The notes: a model not told the origin generated them from the letters alone. Shown: positions 38,236 through 46,973, numbered from the stretch's first letter. The stretch is DNA of 64,000 nt from Hydrogenophaga pseudoflava (GCF_031020795.1 NZ_JAVHJP010000001.1:904751-968750); one strand, 5' to 3'. Translations and numbers: made by a program.

Positions 38236-38943
38236 ATGTTTCCCCTGTGGATCGCGTTCATGGTCGCCATCGCCTTGGTAGCGGTTGGCGTCTGGGTCTA
38301 TCGCCGTTATTTCCGCAAGGTCTCGGGGCGCGAGGACCGTTACACCCCGGAGCGCATCCTGACGCCTGAACAGGTGGCCATGCTGGACTACTTGCGCGAC
38401 ACCTTCCCGGACCAGGTGGTGCTGCCCAATGTCCCTCTTCAGAGCATGCTGTCGGTGCGGCGCTCGGCCGACATCCAGCGAGCCAAGGAACGGCTGAAGA
38501 CCCAGAAGGTCGATTTTGTGGTCTGCGACGCCGACGGCCGTGCGGTGTTCGCGTTCGACGTCGAGCAGTACCACCTCAGCGACGCCAAGGCCAAGGCCCA
38601 CCAGGTCAAGATCAAGAACCGCATCCTCAAGACCGCCGGCGTGCGCTTCCTGTTCCTCAAGAACAGCATCCACCGCATGCCTTCGCCCAACGACTTCCGC
38701 CGCCAACTCGATCTGGCCGCCCTGCCCCGGCCCAAGGCCCAGGAAGGGGAAAGCAGCGGCGAAAGCGTCCGCCAGCAGCTGGAATCGAAGTTTTCGGAGT
38801 TCGACACCCTGGTCTATCCCAGCACCGGCTTCAAGGAGTCCGAGGTAATGGGCCTGAGCGGGCTGATGGAACTGGGCGGCGCGCGGCCCGACCGAAAGAC
38901 CGAACACGAGCGGCAGATCGAGGCGGTGCGCCGCCGCGCCTGA
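38236..38943 (+). CDS. DUF2726 membrane-anchored protein
   Basis: 235 aa. An N-terminal membrane anchor lies at residues 2-22 (PLWIAFMVAIALVAVGVWVY). The DUF2726 domain (about 65-165) has FVVCDADGRAVFAFDVEQYHLSD followed by KIKNRILKTAGVRFLFL. Its D-x-E-hydrophobic and K/Q pattern recalls restriction-endonuclease-like folds seen in this family. A charged tail ends in [10 protein letters not shown] precedes the ATG. It is convergent with glmU. Function unknown. Confidence 0.85.
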   Translation: MFPLWIAFMVAIALVAVGVWVYRRYFRKVSGREDRYTPERILTPEQVAMLDYLRDTFPDQVVLPNVPLQSMLSVRRSADIQRAKERLKTQKVDFVVCDADGRAVFAFDVEQYHLSDAKAKAHQVKIKNRILKTAGVRFLFLKNSIHRMPSPNDFRRQLDLAALPRPKAQEGESSGESVRQQLESKFSEFDTLVYPSTGFKESEVMGLSGLMELGGARPDRKTEHERQIEAVRRRA

Positions 38944-38972
38944 TCGCGCCAGCGAGGGGGCGGCCCTTTTCG

Positions 38973-40382
38973 TCAGCCTTTTTTCTTGGCAGGCCGCTGC
39001 CAGTTGGGAATCACCGTCTGGCGCCCGCGCGCCACACTCAGCGCACCCGGCGGCGTGTCCCGGGTGATGGTCGAGCCGCCCCCCACCGTTCCTCCCGCAC
39101 CGATGGTGACCGGCGCCACCAGCACGCAGTTGCTGCCCACGTGCACGTCGGCCTCGATCACCGTGCGGTGCTTGTTGGCGCCGTCGTAGTTGGCGGTGAT
39201 GCTGCCGGCCCCGTAATTCACCCGCTCGCCCACGCTCGCGTCGCCCAGGTAGGCCAGGTGATTGGCCTTGGCGCCGTCGGCCAGGGTCGAGTTCTTGACC
39301 TCGACGAAGTTGCCAATGTGGACCTCGCGCCCCAGCGTGGCCCCGGGGCGCAGGCGGGCGAAGGGCCCGATCAGCGCGCCTTCGCCGACCGACACCCCGG
39401 CCTTCTCGCCTTCGATGTGGGTGAACGGGTGGATCACCGCACCGGCGCGGATCACCGCGTTGGCGATCACGCAGTTCGCGCCGATGTGCACGCCGGCCCC
39501 CAGCTCCACGCGGCCCTCGAATACGCAGTTGACGTCGATTTCCACGTCCTGCCCGCAGACCAGCGTGCCTCGCACGTCCAGCCGCGCCGGGTCGGCCAGC
39601 CGCACGCCCTGTTCCATCAGCGCTTCGGCCACGCGCCTCTGGTATGCCCGCTCCAGTTCGGCCAGTTGCGCCGGACTGTTCACGCCGGCCACCTGCAGCG
39701 CGTCCGTGATGCGGTGGGCCTGCACCGGCAACCCGTCGGCCACAGCGAACTTCACCACGTCGGTCAGGTAGTACTCGCTCTGGGCGTTCTGGTTGTCCAG
39801 CCGGGCCAGCCAGCCGCGCAGCAGCCGCGTGGGCACGGCCATGATGCCGCTGTAGATCTCGGTGATCGCGCGCTGAGCGTCGCTGGCGTCCTTGTGCTCG
39901 ACGATCGCGGCCACCGAGCCGTCGGCCGCGCGCACGATGCGGCCGTACCCCGTGGGGTCGGGCATGTCCAGCGTCAGCAGCGCCAGCTGCCGGCCGCCGC
40001 ACAGGTCCAGCAGCGCCTGCAGGGTCTCGGGCCGGGTCAGCGGCACGTCGCCCGAGAGCACCAGGGTCACACCGTCGTCGGGCAGCACCGGCACCGCCTG
40101 CTGCACCGCGTGGCCGGTGCCCAGTTGCGGTTCCTGGCGCACGAACTGCAACTTCAGCGCCTCACCCGACTCCAATGCCGGTGCGACCAGGCCGGCCTCC
40201 ACCTGTTCGGCGCCGTGGCCGGTGATGACCACCACGGAGCGCGCAGATACCCGGGCCGCCGTGTCGATCACATGCTGGGCCAGTGCACGACCGCCGAGAC
40301 GGTGCAACACTTTGGGCCTGCTGCTCTTCATGCGCGTGCCTTTGCCGGCCGCCATCACCACCACATCCACAGGGAACGACAT
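38973..40382 (-). CDS. glmU: Bifunctional GlmU (GlcNAc-1-P uridyltransferase / GlcN-1-P acetyltransferase)
   Basis: 469 aa from ATG 40382. The N-terminal pyrophosphorylase shows VVVMAAGKGTRMKSSRPKVLHRL and LVLSGDVPLTRPETL. The C-terminal left-handed beta-helix has hexapeptide repeats and the acetyltransferase site (NHLAYLGDASVGERVNYGAGSITANYDG). It makes UDP-GlcNAc in the cytoplasm, downstream of GlmS, which lies only 3.1 kb away. The very basic end (RPAKKKG) is common. The start is head-to-head with the lipoprotein gene, only 37 bases apart. Confidence 0.96.
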   Translation of the reverse strand: MSFPVDVVVMAAGKGTRMKSSRPKVLHRLGGRALAQHVIDTAARVSARSVVVITGHGAEQVEAGLVAPALESGEALKLQFVRQEPQLGTGHAVQQAVPVLPDDGVTLVLSGDVPLTRPETLQALLDLCGGRQLALLTLDMPDPTGYGRIVRAADGSVAAIVEHKDASDAQRAITEIYSGIMAVPTRLLRGWLARLDNQNAQSEYYLTDVVKFAVADGLPVQAHRITDALQVAGVNSPAQLAELERAYQRRVAEALMEQGVRLADPARLDVRGTLVCGQDVEIDVNCVFEGRVELGAGVHIGANCVIANAVIRAGAVIHPFTHIEGEKAGVSVGEGALIGPFARLRPGATLGREVHIGNFVEVKNSTLADGAKANHLAYLGDASVGERVNYGAGSITANYDGANKHRTVIEADVHVGSNCVLVAPVTIGAGGTVGGGSTITRDTPPGALSVARGRQTVIPNWQRPAKKKG

Positions 40383-40419
40383 GTACACCTTTCCTGAGGC
40401 CGCCAAGGGCACCTTTTCA

Positions 40420-41289
40420 ATGCCGCGGATTATCGCGCGCGCCCTGGTGCTGGGCCTGCTCTCACTCGTCCTCGTGAGCTGCAGCGCGCTGCGCCTGGCC
40501 TACAACCAGGCCCCCAGCCTGAGCTACTGGTGGATCGACGGTTACGCCGACCTGAACGAGGCACAGACGGGCCAGGTGCGGCGCGACATCGACGCCTTCT
40601 TCGCCTGGCACCGCAGCACGGAACTGCCGGGTTACATCCAGCGCCTGCAACAGTGGCAGCAGATGGCGCAGACCGAGAGCAGCGCCGACCTCGCCTGCAA
40701 CCAGTTCGATGCCCTGCGTGGCGCCTATCTGCGCATGATTGACCGCAGCCTGGAGCCGATGGCACGGCTGGCCCTCACCCTGTCCCCGGCCCAGTTGCAG
40801 CATCTGCAGAAGAAGTACGACAAGAACAACCGGGAGTTTGAGCAGAAGTACATCCGCGTGAGCGACGAAGAGCGGGTGGACAACCTGATGGAGCGCGCCC
40901 TGGACCGCTACGAGCCGCTGTACGGCGAATTGAGCAGAAGCCAACTGGCCCTGCTGCGCGAGCGCATCCGCAGCTCACCCTTCGACGCGCAGCGGGTGAA
41001 CGCCGAGCGCCTGCGCCGCCAGACCGACCTGATCCGCACCTTGCGCGAGTTGCAGGCCGAGCGGGGTGTCACCCTGGCCACCGCCACCACGGCGCTGCGC
41101 CGCTGGCACGACCGCGTGATGCAGTCGCCCCTGCCCGGCTTCGCGGCCTACAGCGACACCTTGGTGCGCAACGCCTGCGAGCAGTTTGCCGCCGTGCACA
41201 ACAGCACGACGGCCGAACAGCGGCAGCACGCGGTGCGCGTGCTCAAGGACTACGCACTCGATCTGCGCTCGCTCACTGTGTCTCACTGA
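40420..41289 (+). CDS. DUF6279-type lipoprotein
   Basis: 289 aa from ATG 40420, which gives a clean lipoprotein signal (ALVLGLLSLVLVSC, Cys near 21). An in-frame ATG at 40381 would spoil the signal's spacing. The mature domain starts LRLAYNQAPSLSYWWIDGYADLNEAQ and is helical and Arg/Gln-rich throughout. This matches the family listed as DUF6279, as I recall it. Envelope location; function unknown. It is divergent from glmU and convergent with the anion permease. Confidence 0.82.
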   Translation: MPRIIARALVLGLLSLVLVSCSALRLAYNQAPSLSYWWIDGYADLNEAQTGQVRRDIDAFFAWHRSTELPGYIQRLQQWQQMAQTESSADLACNQFDALRGAYLRMIDRSLEPMARLALTLSPAQLQHLQKKYDKNNREFEQKYIRVSDEERVDNLMERALDRYEPLYGELSRSQLALLRERIRSSPFDAQRVNAERLRRQTDLIRTLRELQAERGVTLATATTALRRWHDRVMQSPLPGFAAYSDTLVRNACEQFAAVHNSTTAEQRQHAVRVLKDYALDLRSLTVSH

Positions 41290-41292
41290 ACC

Positions 41293-42555
41293 TCAGGCCA
41301 GCAGCCAGACCACCGCCAGCGACATCAGGGTCACGGGCAGACCGGTGACGACGTGCCGCTTCCAGTCCAGCACGATGCCCTCCCGGGCCGCGAGGTCGGC
41401 CACGATCAGGTTGGCGATCGAGCCCACCAGCAGCAGATTGCCCGCGAACGTGCTCACCAGCGCCAGCTGGGCGCCGGCCTGCTGGGGATCGGCCCCCAGG
41501 TGCGGCAACAGCAGCATCACCGCCGGCACGTTGGACACCAGGTTGGACAGCAGCGTGCCCAGCACCAGCAGGGGGCCGGGGTCGGTCAGGTGCACGCCCT
41601 GGGTGGCCAGCCAGGCGACCGCCTGGGCCGCCAGCCCGGTTTGCTCGAACGCGTGGTTGACGATGAACAACCCGATGAACAGCAGCAGCAGCTGCCAGTC
41701 GACCGAGCCCATCACGTCCGCCGAATGGAAGCGGCGGCTGAGCAGCAGCACGCCCGCGCCCACCAGCGCGGCCACGTCCCGGTGCCAGCCGGTGAACAGG
41801 AACACCCCCATCAGCACCAGCGCCACCGCCAGACCTTTGGCCGTCTGCCAGCGGTCAAACGGCGGTTCGTCTTCGACGCGCACGGTGCCACCGGCCACCG
41901 GCGCCACCGCGGCTGCCCCTACGCGGGCACCCGGACCATAGGCCAGCCAGGCCCAGAGCAGCGTCAGGCTGACGGCCACCGGCAGCAGGGCGTGCCGCAT
42001 GTAGCCGTCGAACGGCAGGCGCAGCACCGAACCGATCAGCATGTTCTGCGGGTTGCCGATCAGGGTGGCGGCCGACCCGATGTTGGCGGCGCAGGCCAGG
42101 CCGATCAGGAACGGCACCGGATTGAGCCCACGCTGCAGGCAGAGGCGCGCGACCACCGGCGTCATGGCCAGGCAGACGATGTCGTTGGAAAACACGGCCG
42201 AGAGCCCGCCGGAGACCACGATCAGCGCGGCCAGCAGACCGGCCCGCGAGAGCGGAAGGCCGCCCACCCGGCGCGTGACCTCGGTGTAGAAGCCGCCCAG
42301 CCGCATCTGGGCCGACACCACCATGAACGCGAACAGCAACACGATCGTGGGCAGGTCCACCGACCGGGCCGCGTCCTCCACCGGGATGCCGGAAATCGCG
42401 ATCACGGCGATCGCGCCCAGCAGCGCCACGCCGGACCGGTCCAGCTTCAGGCGCGGCAGGCCGCCGAGAAACATGCCGAGGTAAACGGTGGCGAACACCA
42501 GCACCACCCCCCACTCCGAGGGCGACGAGAAAAAGGAAGACAGCACAAGTGACAT
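41293..42555 (-). CDS. SLC13/ArsB-type ion permease
   Basis: 420 aa with about 11 hydrophobic segments. The repeated discontinuous-helix motifs typical of the ion transporter superfamily are visible: GGLSAVFSNDIVCLAMTPVV and ANIGSAATLIGNPQNMLIGS in the first half, TLLSNLVSNVPAVMLLLPHL and LVGSIANLIVADLA in the second. The GNPQN and SNVPA pattern places it near ArsB/NhaD/CitMHS permeases. Substrate not determinable; an anion such as arsenite, sulfate or a dicarboxylate is possible. No ars genes are nearby. Confidence 0.85.
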   Translation of the reverse strand: MSLVLSSFFSSPSEWGVVLVFATVYLGMFLGGLPRLKLDRSGVALLGAIAVIAISGIPVEDAARSVDLPTIVLLFAFMVVSAQMRLGGFYTEVTRRVGGLPLSRAGLLAALIVVSGGLSAVFSNDIVCLAMTPVVARLCLQRGLNPVPFLIGLACAANIGSAATLIGNPQNMLIGSVLRLPFDGYMRHALLPVAVSLTLLWAWLAYGPGARVGAAAVAPVAGGTVRVEDEPPFDRWQTAKGLAVALVLMGVFLFTGWHRDVAALVGAGVLLLSRRFHSADVMGSVDWQLLLLFIGLFIVNHAFEQTGLAAQAVAWLATQGVHLTDPGPLLVLGTLLSNLVSNVPAVMLLLPHLGADPQQAGAQLALVSTFAGNLLLVGSIANLIVADLAAREGIVLDWKRHVVTGLPVTLMSLAVVWLLA

Positions 42556-42654
42556 GAGAGGCTACAGATCGATACACGATTGTCGGCCCTTGTCTGGTAG
42601 CACCCCGCCCCCGAATGGGATTACCATCGTTGACCGACGATCCGGGAGCCCCCC

Positions 42655-43077
42655 ATGACCACGTTCAGAAACCTGACCTTCTCGAAATTCCTGCTGGCCA
42701 GCTTCGCGGCGCTGGCGCTCACCGGCTGCCTGCCGGTGCCGATTTTCGAGGTCACCCCCAGCACCGCGCGGGCCGGTACCGAGCTGACCTTCGACGCCTC
42801 CGGATCGGTGGTCTCCAACATGCCCGAGGGCAACGTGGCGGTGGGCTGGTCCTGGAGCTTCGGCGACGGCAGCACCGCCAAGGGCGAGACGGTGACCCAC
42901 ACCTACGACAAGGCGGGCACCTACACCGTCAAGCTCACCGTCACCGACAGCGCCGGCCGCGAGGCCTCGATAGAGGAACGGCTGGACGTCAAGGAGGCAC
43001 TGGTGATCGAGGACACCGGCAGCGACACCGAAGACACCGAGACGACCACTTCGACCACCACCACGACAACGCAATAG
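42655..43077 (+). CDS. PKD-domain lipoprotein
   Basis: 140 aa. The signal ends at LALTGC with the lipid-anchored Cys at about residue 25. One PKD beta-sandwich follows (WSWSFGDGSTAKGETVTHTYDKAGTYTVKLTV, residues about 62-95), a fold used for surface contacts. The tail is acidic and then almost all Thr (ETTTSTTTTTTQ). GGGAG is 6 bases from the ATG. The gene is alone between a divergent permease and a terminator. Role unknown; it probably sits at the cell surface. Confidence 0.85.
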   Translation: MTTFRNLTFSKFLLASFAALALTGCLPVPIFEVTPSTARAGTELTFDASGSVVSNMPEGNVAVGWSWSFGDGSTAKGETVTHTYDKAGTYTVKLTVTDSAGREASIEERLDVKEALVIEDTGSDTEDTETTTSTTTTTTQ

Positions 43078-43096
43078 ACCCGGGCGCACGCCACAA

Positions 43097-43128
43097 AAAA
43101 AAGCCGCTGTGTCCACAGCGGCTTTTTT
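43097..43128. terminator. Bidirectional rho-independent terminator
   Basis: Perfect 14-base inverted repeat AAAAAAGCCGCTGT / ACAGCGGCTTTTTT with a 4-base loop. It lies between the PKD lipoprotein and the convergent MBL gene, with T-runs on both strands. Confidence 0.9.
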
Positions 43129-43144
43129 CATCGCCAGCGAGGCA

Positions 43145-44134
43145 TCAGGCCTGCAGCGACTGCCACATCTCCATGTCGCGCTCGGCCGTCCAGATGCGCG
43201 GGTTCTTGATGCCGCTGGCCTCGTCGTAGGCACGGCTGACGTCGAAAGGCAGGCAGTGTTCGTAGATGAACACGTGGCCGAACACCGGGTCCATGCTCTT
43301 GCGGGTGTGGGCCATCGCGGCCTTGAGGTCCATCTTGGCGGCCACCGCCTCCTGGCCAGCCAGGAACAGCGTGGTCACCCAGCGCTTCGTGTAGTCCAGC
43401 GCCTTGTTCACGTTGGCGTTGCCCTTCATGGCCTCGCCGCGGCCGGGCACGATGAACTCGGCGTTGAGCGCACGCAGGGCCTCCAGCGTGGCGGGCCACT
43501 CTTCCAGCTGGGCATCGCCGGTGTAGACGCCGGCCTCGTACTCGACCAGGTCGCCGCTGAACAGCACCTTCTCTTCTTCCACCCAGGCGATGGTGTCGCC
43601 GCGCGTGTGGCCGTGGCCAGGGCTCCAGATCTGCACCACCACACCGCCGAGGTTGATCGACAGCTTGCCCGGCTTCTCGCCCTTGGTCGGGTCTCCGCCG
43701 CCGATCACCATGCTCGGCCAGGTCAGGCCCGGCACCGAGTCGGCGCCGCGGAACAGGCGCGGGAAACGCTCCATCTCGCTCTTCATGTCCTGCGCGCCGC
43801 GCTCCTGGATCAGCTCCAGCGTGCCCTGGCTGGCGATGATCTCGGTCGCACCTTCGGCGAAGTAGGCGCTGGCGCCGAGCACGCGCACCGCGTGGTAGTG
43901 CGTCAGCAGCACGTACTTGATCGGCTTGTCGGAAACGGTGCGGATCTGGCGGATCAGATCCTGCGCCATGGCCGGGGTGGCGGTGGCGTCGCTGACCATG
44001 ATGAAGTCGTCGCCGATGATCACACCGGAGTTCGGATCGCCCTCGGCGGTGTAGGCCCAGCAGTGCGGGCTCAGCTGTTCAAAGGTGGTCTTCTTGTCCT
44101 GCAGATCGGCCTGTGAGGCGAAGGCTTTGCTCAT
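43145..44134 (-). CDS. MBL-fold protein with incomplete metal site
   Basis: 329 aa from the ATG preceded by AGGAG. The metallo-beta-lactamase fold is clear, but the canonical HxHxDH reads THYHAVR (residues 78-84), so the Asp and last His are replaced by Val and Arg. His174 (SPGHGHT) and Asp195 (LFSGDL) remain, while the usual late His is an Arg (VPGRGEA, residue 232). A single-metal or non-hydrolytic protein is likely. It lies downstream of a TetR gene on the same strand. Similar proteins occur beside aromatic-degradation genes; substrate unknown. Confidence 0.85.
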   Translation of the reverse strand: MSKAFASQADLQDKKTTFEQLSPHCWAYTAEGDPNSGVIIGDDFIMVSDATATPAMAQDLIRQIRTVSDKPIKYVLLTHYHAVRVLGASAYFAEGATEIIASQGTLELIQERGAQDMKSEMERFPRLFRGADSVPGLTWPSMVIGGGDPTKGEKPGKLSINLGGVVVQIWSPGHGHTRGDTIAWVEEEKVLFSGDLVEYEAGVYTGDAQLEEWPATLEALRALNAEFIVPGRGEAMKGNANVNKALDYTKRWVTTLFLAGQEAVAAKMDLKAAMAHTRKSMDPVFGHVFIYEHCLPFDVSRAYDEASGIKNPRIWTAERDMEMWQSLQA

Positions 44135-44191
44135 GGGGTGGTCTCCTGTGGGAATGGTCGGCATCGGGCGCCGGGGCGCGAACCAGAGAAT

Positions 44192-44225
44192 TTTACCTAA
44201 TCGAAATGAATTACGGATGGGTAAA
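44192..44225. promoter_or_regulatory. Candidate TetR operator before the MBL gene
   Basis: TTTACC (44192-44197) and GGTAAA (44220-44225) form an inverted pair around an AT-rich centre in otherwise GC-rich DNA, 58-91 bases upstream of the MBL start and just after the tetR stop. A tetR-family regulator is the adjacent gene. The long spacing (22 bases) makes this uncertain. Confidence 0.35.
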
Positions 44226-44250
44226 TCAATAACCCCGTGCCGCGCCGGGG

Positions 44251-44850
44251 TCAGCCCCCGAGCCCCTGTTCCAGCACGGCCACCACCTCGTCGGCGAAGG
44301 CGGCGTAACTCATCGGCCCGCCCGGGCGCAGCCAGGTGAAGGTCCAGTTGATCATGCCGAACAGCATCATGGTCAGCGCGGTCTGGTTGGCCGGCGTCAT
44401 CCGCTCCGGGTAGGCGCGCCGGATGAACCGGGTGAAGGCCGCCACCACGTCGCGCTGGCGGTTGAGGATCAGCTCGCGCTGCGTGTCGCCGAGGAACTTG
44501 GTGTCGGACACCAGAGCCACATGGCGGGTGGCCGAGCTTTCGTATTCGGAGAGAAAGGATCGCACCAGCGCATGCAGGGCCTCGCGTTCGCTGAGGTTCT
44601 GGCGCTGGGCATGGGCCTCGGCCTCGCCGATCAGCGCCAGCAGGCGCTGGGTGTAGCGGTCCAGCAGGTCGAACAGGATCGCTTCCTTGCTCTCGTAGTA
44701 GTGGTAGAGCCGCGCCTTGCTGGTGCCACAGGCGGTGGCGATGTCGTTCATGCTCGCGGCAGGGAAGCTCTGGCGGGCGAAGCATTGGGCGGACACATCG
44801 AGGATTTCCTCGCGCTTGAGATCGTGGGAGGCGGATTTCGGTCGGGCCAT
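44251..44850 (-). CDS. TetR-family transcriptional regulator
   Basis: 199 aa. The N-terminal DNA-binding domain spans about residues 12-60 with ILDVSAQCFARQSFPAASMNDIATACGTSKARLYHYYESKEAI. The C-terminal ligand domain is of the TetR_C_33/KstR2-like kind often linked to acyl-CoA or aromatic catabolism (assignment by eye). It lies 116 bases upstream of the MBL gene on the same strand and is divergent from the TfoX-like gene with 42 bases between starts. It probably controls itself and the MBL gene. Confidence 0.9.
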   Translation of the reverse strand: MARPKSASHDLKREEILDVSAQCFARQSFPAASMNDIATACGTSKARLYHYYESKEAILFDLLDRYTQRLLALIGEAEAHAQRQNLSEREALHALVRSFLSEYESSATRHVALVSDTKFLGDTQRELILNRQRDVVAAFTRFIRRAYPERMTPANQTALTMMLFGMINWTFTWLRPGGPMSYAAFADEVVAVLEQGLGG

Positions 44851-44857
44851 GGGGAGA

Positions 44858-44886
44858 TTGTCCACCTCCGCGCGCTTGTCTACGAT
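44858..44886 (+). promoter_or_regulatory. Candidate promoter giving a leaderless tfoX-like mRNA
   Basis: TTGTCC (44858-44863), 17 bases, TACGAT (44881-44886), then only 6 bases to the ATG at 44893. Transcription would start at or next to the ATG. No Shine-Dalgarno is present. Confidence 0.45.
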
Positions 44887-44892
44887 GCGCAC

Positions 44893-45264
44893 ATGGCCAC
44901 GAAACCCATCACCGACCCGTTTGTGCTCCACGCCTGCGAGCTGCTGTCGGGCCTGGGCCCGGTCAAGGCGACGCGGATGTTCGGCGGCTACGGGCTGGCG
45001 GTGGACGGCATGAACGTGGCGATCATTGCCTGGGACACGCTGTTCCTCAAGACCAACGCCGAGACCGCACCCCGCTTCCTGGCCGAGGGCGCCCGGGCGT
45101 TCGAGTACGAGGCCCGGGGCAAGACCCTGAGTCTGCACTACCACACGCCACCCGAAGAGGCTCTCGAATCGCCGGCCCTGATGGCGCCCTGGGCGCGGCT
45201 GGCGCTGCAGGCGGCGGTCGCGGCACGTCAGCCGGCGTCCCGTCGCCGGGCGAAGCGCTCCTGA
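44893..45264 (+). CDS. TfoX/Sxy N-terminal domain protein
   Basis: 123 aa. The TfoX_N domain occupies most of the protein: PFVLHACELLSGLGPVKATRMFGGYGLAVDG and then FLKTNAETAPRF. The C-terminal TfoX domain found in competence regulators is absent, so a role in competence is not implied. The tail is basic (RRRAKRS). There is no ribosome site; a -10-like box 6 bases before the ATG suggests a leaderless transcript. It is divergent from tetR. Confidence 0.88.
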   Translation: MATKPITDPFVLHACELLSGLGPVKATRMFGGYGLAVDGMNVAIIAWDTLFLKTNAETAPRFLAEGARAFEYEARGKTLSLHYHTPPEEALESPALMAPWARLALQAAVAARQPASRRRAKRS

Positions 45265-45278
45265 GCGCTTCCCCGGCG
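45244..45278. terminator. Long GC hairpin between convergent genes
   Basis: CGCCGGG (45244-45250) pairs with CCCGGCG (45272-45278), and GAAGCGCTC (45252-45260) with GAGCGCTTC (45263-45271), giving about 16 pairs around one bulge. It covers the stop codon of the TfoX-like gene and lies 12 bases before the DUF2917 stop. No T-run is present, so it may be an RNA-stability or rho-assisted end. Confidence 0.5.
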
Positions 45279-45289
45279 CGCGAGGTCTG

Positions 45290-45766
45290 TCAGCGCAGGC
45301 ACTCCAGCGGCGACAACACGCGACCGCGGCCGGCCACCAGGAATTCGCTGTAGCCCAGCAGGCCGCGCGCCACCCGGACCAGGGCCCAGGCCGCCTGACC
45401 GAAGGCGGCCGCCGCCTCGCGCAGCGGCGCCCGCACCTCGCGGCCGAAGCGGCTGTCCTGCACCGGCGGGGCACCCGACCAGTCGAAGCAGACCGGCCCG
45501 TCCGACTCGCGCCGCGACAGCGGCTCCATCACCAGCCGGGCGCCGGCGGGCACCACCATCGATTCGCCGTCCTTCAGGAAGCGGTCGCCCGAGGCCTGCG
45601 GCGACAGGGCGCCCGGTTCACCCAGGGTCACCCACACCGGGCCGCGGTGGATGCGCAGCACCGAGGTTTCCTTCGGGCGCAGGCTCATGGCATGGCCGGG
45701 GTGCAGGCGCCAGGCGCCCGCCGGGCGGAACGAGGACACGGATGAGGAAGCAGCGGATGAGTACAT
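45290..45766 (-). CDS. DUF2917 protein
   Basis: 158 aa from the ATG at 45766, which has GGAG at 6 bases; the earlier ATG at 45799 lacks a site. The DUF2917 core is a small beta domain, here WRLHPGHAMSLRPKETSVLRIHRGPVWVTLGE and on to GDRFLKDGESMVVPAGARLVMEPL, which looks cupin-like. A helical tail follows. No signal peptide. It is divergent from a LysR regulator (121 bases between starts), an arrangement I recognise from related genomes. Function unknown. Confidence 0.82.
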   Translation of the reverse strand: MYSSAASSSVSSFRPAGAWRLHPGHAMSLRPKETSVLRIHRGPVWVTLGEPGALSPQASGDRFLKDGESMVVPAGARLVMEPLSRRESDGPVCFDWSGAPPVQDSRFGREVRAPLREAAAAFGQAAWALVRVARGLLGYSEFLVAGRGRVLSPLECLR

Positions 45767-45887
45767 GATGGACTCCAGTGACGACAGCATGGGGGTCATC
45801 TTCCGTGTTGCGGCGCCGCACGTCCAATGAAATGGGGCTAAGCTATTGATTCGTCCACCGCATCAATCCAGACCACACCGTCCGCCC

Positions 45888-46910
45888 ATGTCCCAGGCCC
45901 TCACCCCCAGCCATCCACGCACCCGGCCGATCTCTGCGGGCCACCTGCGCGCCTTCGAGGCGGTGGCCCGACACCTCAATTTCCGCGCCGCCGCCGAGGA
46001 ACTTTCCCTCACACAGAGCGCGGTCAGCCGGCAGATCCAGTCGCTGGAGGACGAAGTCGGTTCGGCCCTGTTCCTGCGCCACACGCGCTCGGTGGAGCTG
46101 ACCGGCGCCGGCACCATCCTGCTGCGCGCGGCGGGCTCCGCGCTGGAGCGGATTGATGCGGCCGTGCGGCAGATCCGGCAAAGCGCCGGGCGCCGCAGCG
46201 TGGCCATCACCACCTGGGCGTCGTTCGCTTCGATGTGGCTGATTCCGCGCCTCGAAGCCTTCCAGCGCGAACACCCGGACATCGACATCCGCATCGACGC
46301 CACGGACGCCGCGGTCGACCTGGCCACCGCGGACGTCGACCTGGCGCTGCGCTACGCGGTGCCTGAAGCCATCGCTGCCGGCGCCGTGCGGCTGTTCGGC
46401 GAACAGCTCACGCCGGTGGCCAGCCCCTGGCTGCTGCGCGAACACCGCATCGCCACGCTGGACGACCTGGCCAAGGTCACGCTGATCGAGGCCGGCGACG
46501 CGCACCGCACCCGCCACCTCGAATACCTCACCTGGCAGCGCTGGCTGGACCACTACGCCCCCACCCCCACGGGCATCGCCCGCGCGCGCAGCAAGGCGCG
46601 CCTGAGCCCGCAGCGCTGGCTGTACTTCAACTACGCCAGCCAGATCGTGCAGGCCGCCCTCACCGGCCAGGGCGTGGCGCTGGCGCGCATGCCCCTGGTG
46701 GCCGAGAGCCTGGCCAGCGGCGACCTGGTCGAGCCGCTGCCGGCCATGCGGCTGGACTCGCCCCTGGTCTACTGGCTGGTGCTGGCGCCGCGCAGCAAGA
46801 CGCGGCCGGAGGTCAAGGCCTTCTGCGACTGGCTGCTCAGGGAAGCCGAAAGAACACGGCAGGCCATCGGCGACCTGCCCGACCCGGACACGGTGGACCA
46901 CATCGACTGA
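45888..46910 (+). CDS. LysR-family regulator (GcvA-like)
   Basis: 340 aa from ATG 45888; a TTG at 45846 is possible. The winged helix is at about residues 20-80 (LRAFEAVARHLNFRAAAEELSLTQSAVSRQIQSLEDEVG). The effector domain has the GcvA-type VAITTWASFASMWLIPRLEAFQREHPDIDIRIDATD. The C-terminus is about 20 residues longer than usual. It is divergent from the DUF2917 gene, which is its most likely target. Confidence 0.9.
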   Translation: MSQALTPSHPRTRPISAGHLRAFEAVARHLNFRAAAEELSLTQSAVSRQIQSLEDEVGSALFLRHTRSVELTGAGTILLRAAGSALERIDAAVRQIRQSAGRRSVAITTWASFASMWLIPRLEAFQREHPDIDIRIDATDAAVDLATADVDLALRYAVPEAIAAGAVRLFGEQLTPVASPWLLREHRIATLDDLAKVTLIEAGDAHRTRHLEYLTWQRWLDHYAPTPTGIARARSKARLSPQRWLYFNYASQIVQAALTGQGVALARMPLVAESLASGDLVEPLPAMRLDSPLVYWLVLAPRSKTRPEVKAFCDWLLREAERTRQAIGDLPDPDTVDHID

Positions 46911-46973
46911 TCCCCAGTGGTGCCCGCCCGGATCCGCGGCTCGGGCACACTGCGCCGCTTTGCTTCTTTGCCC

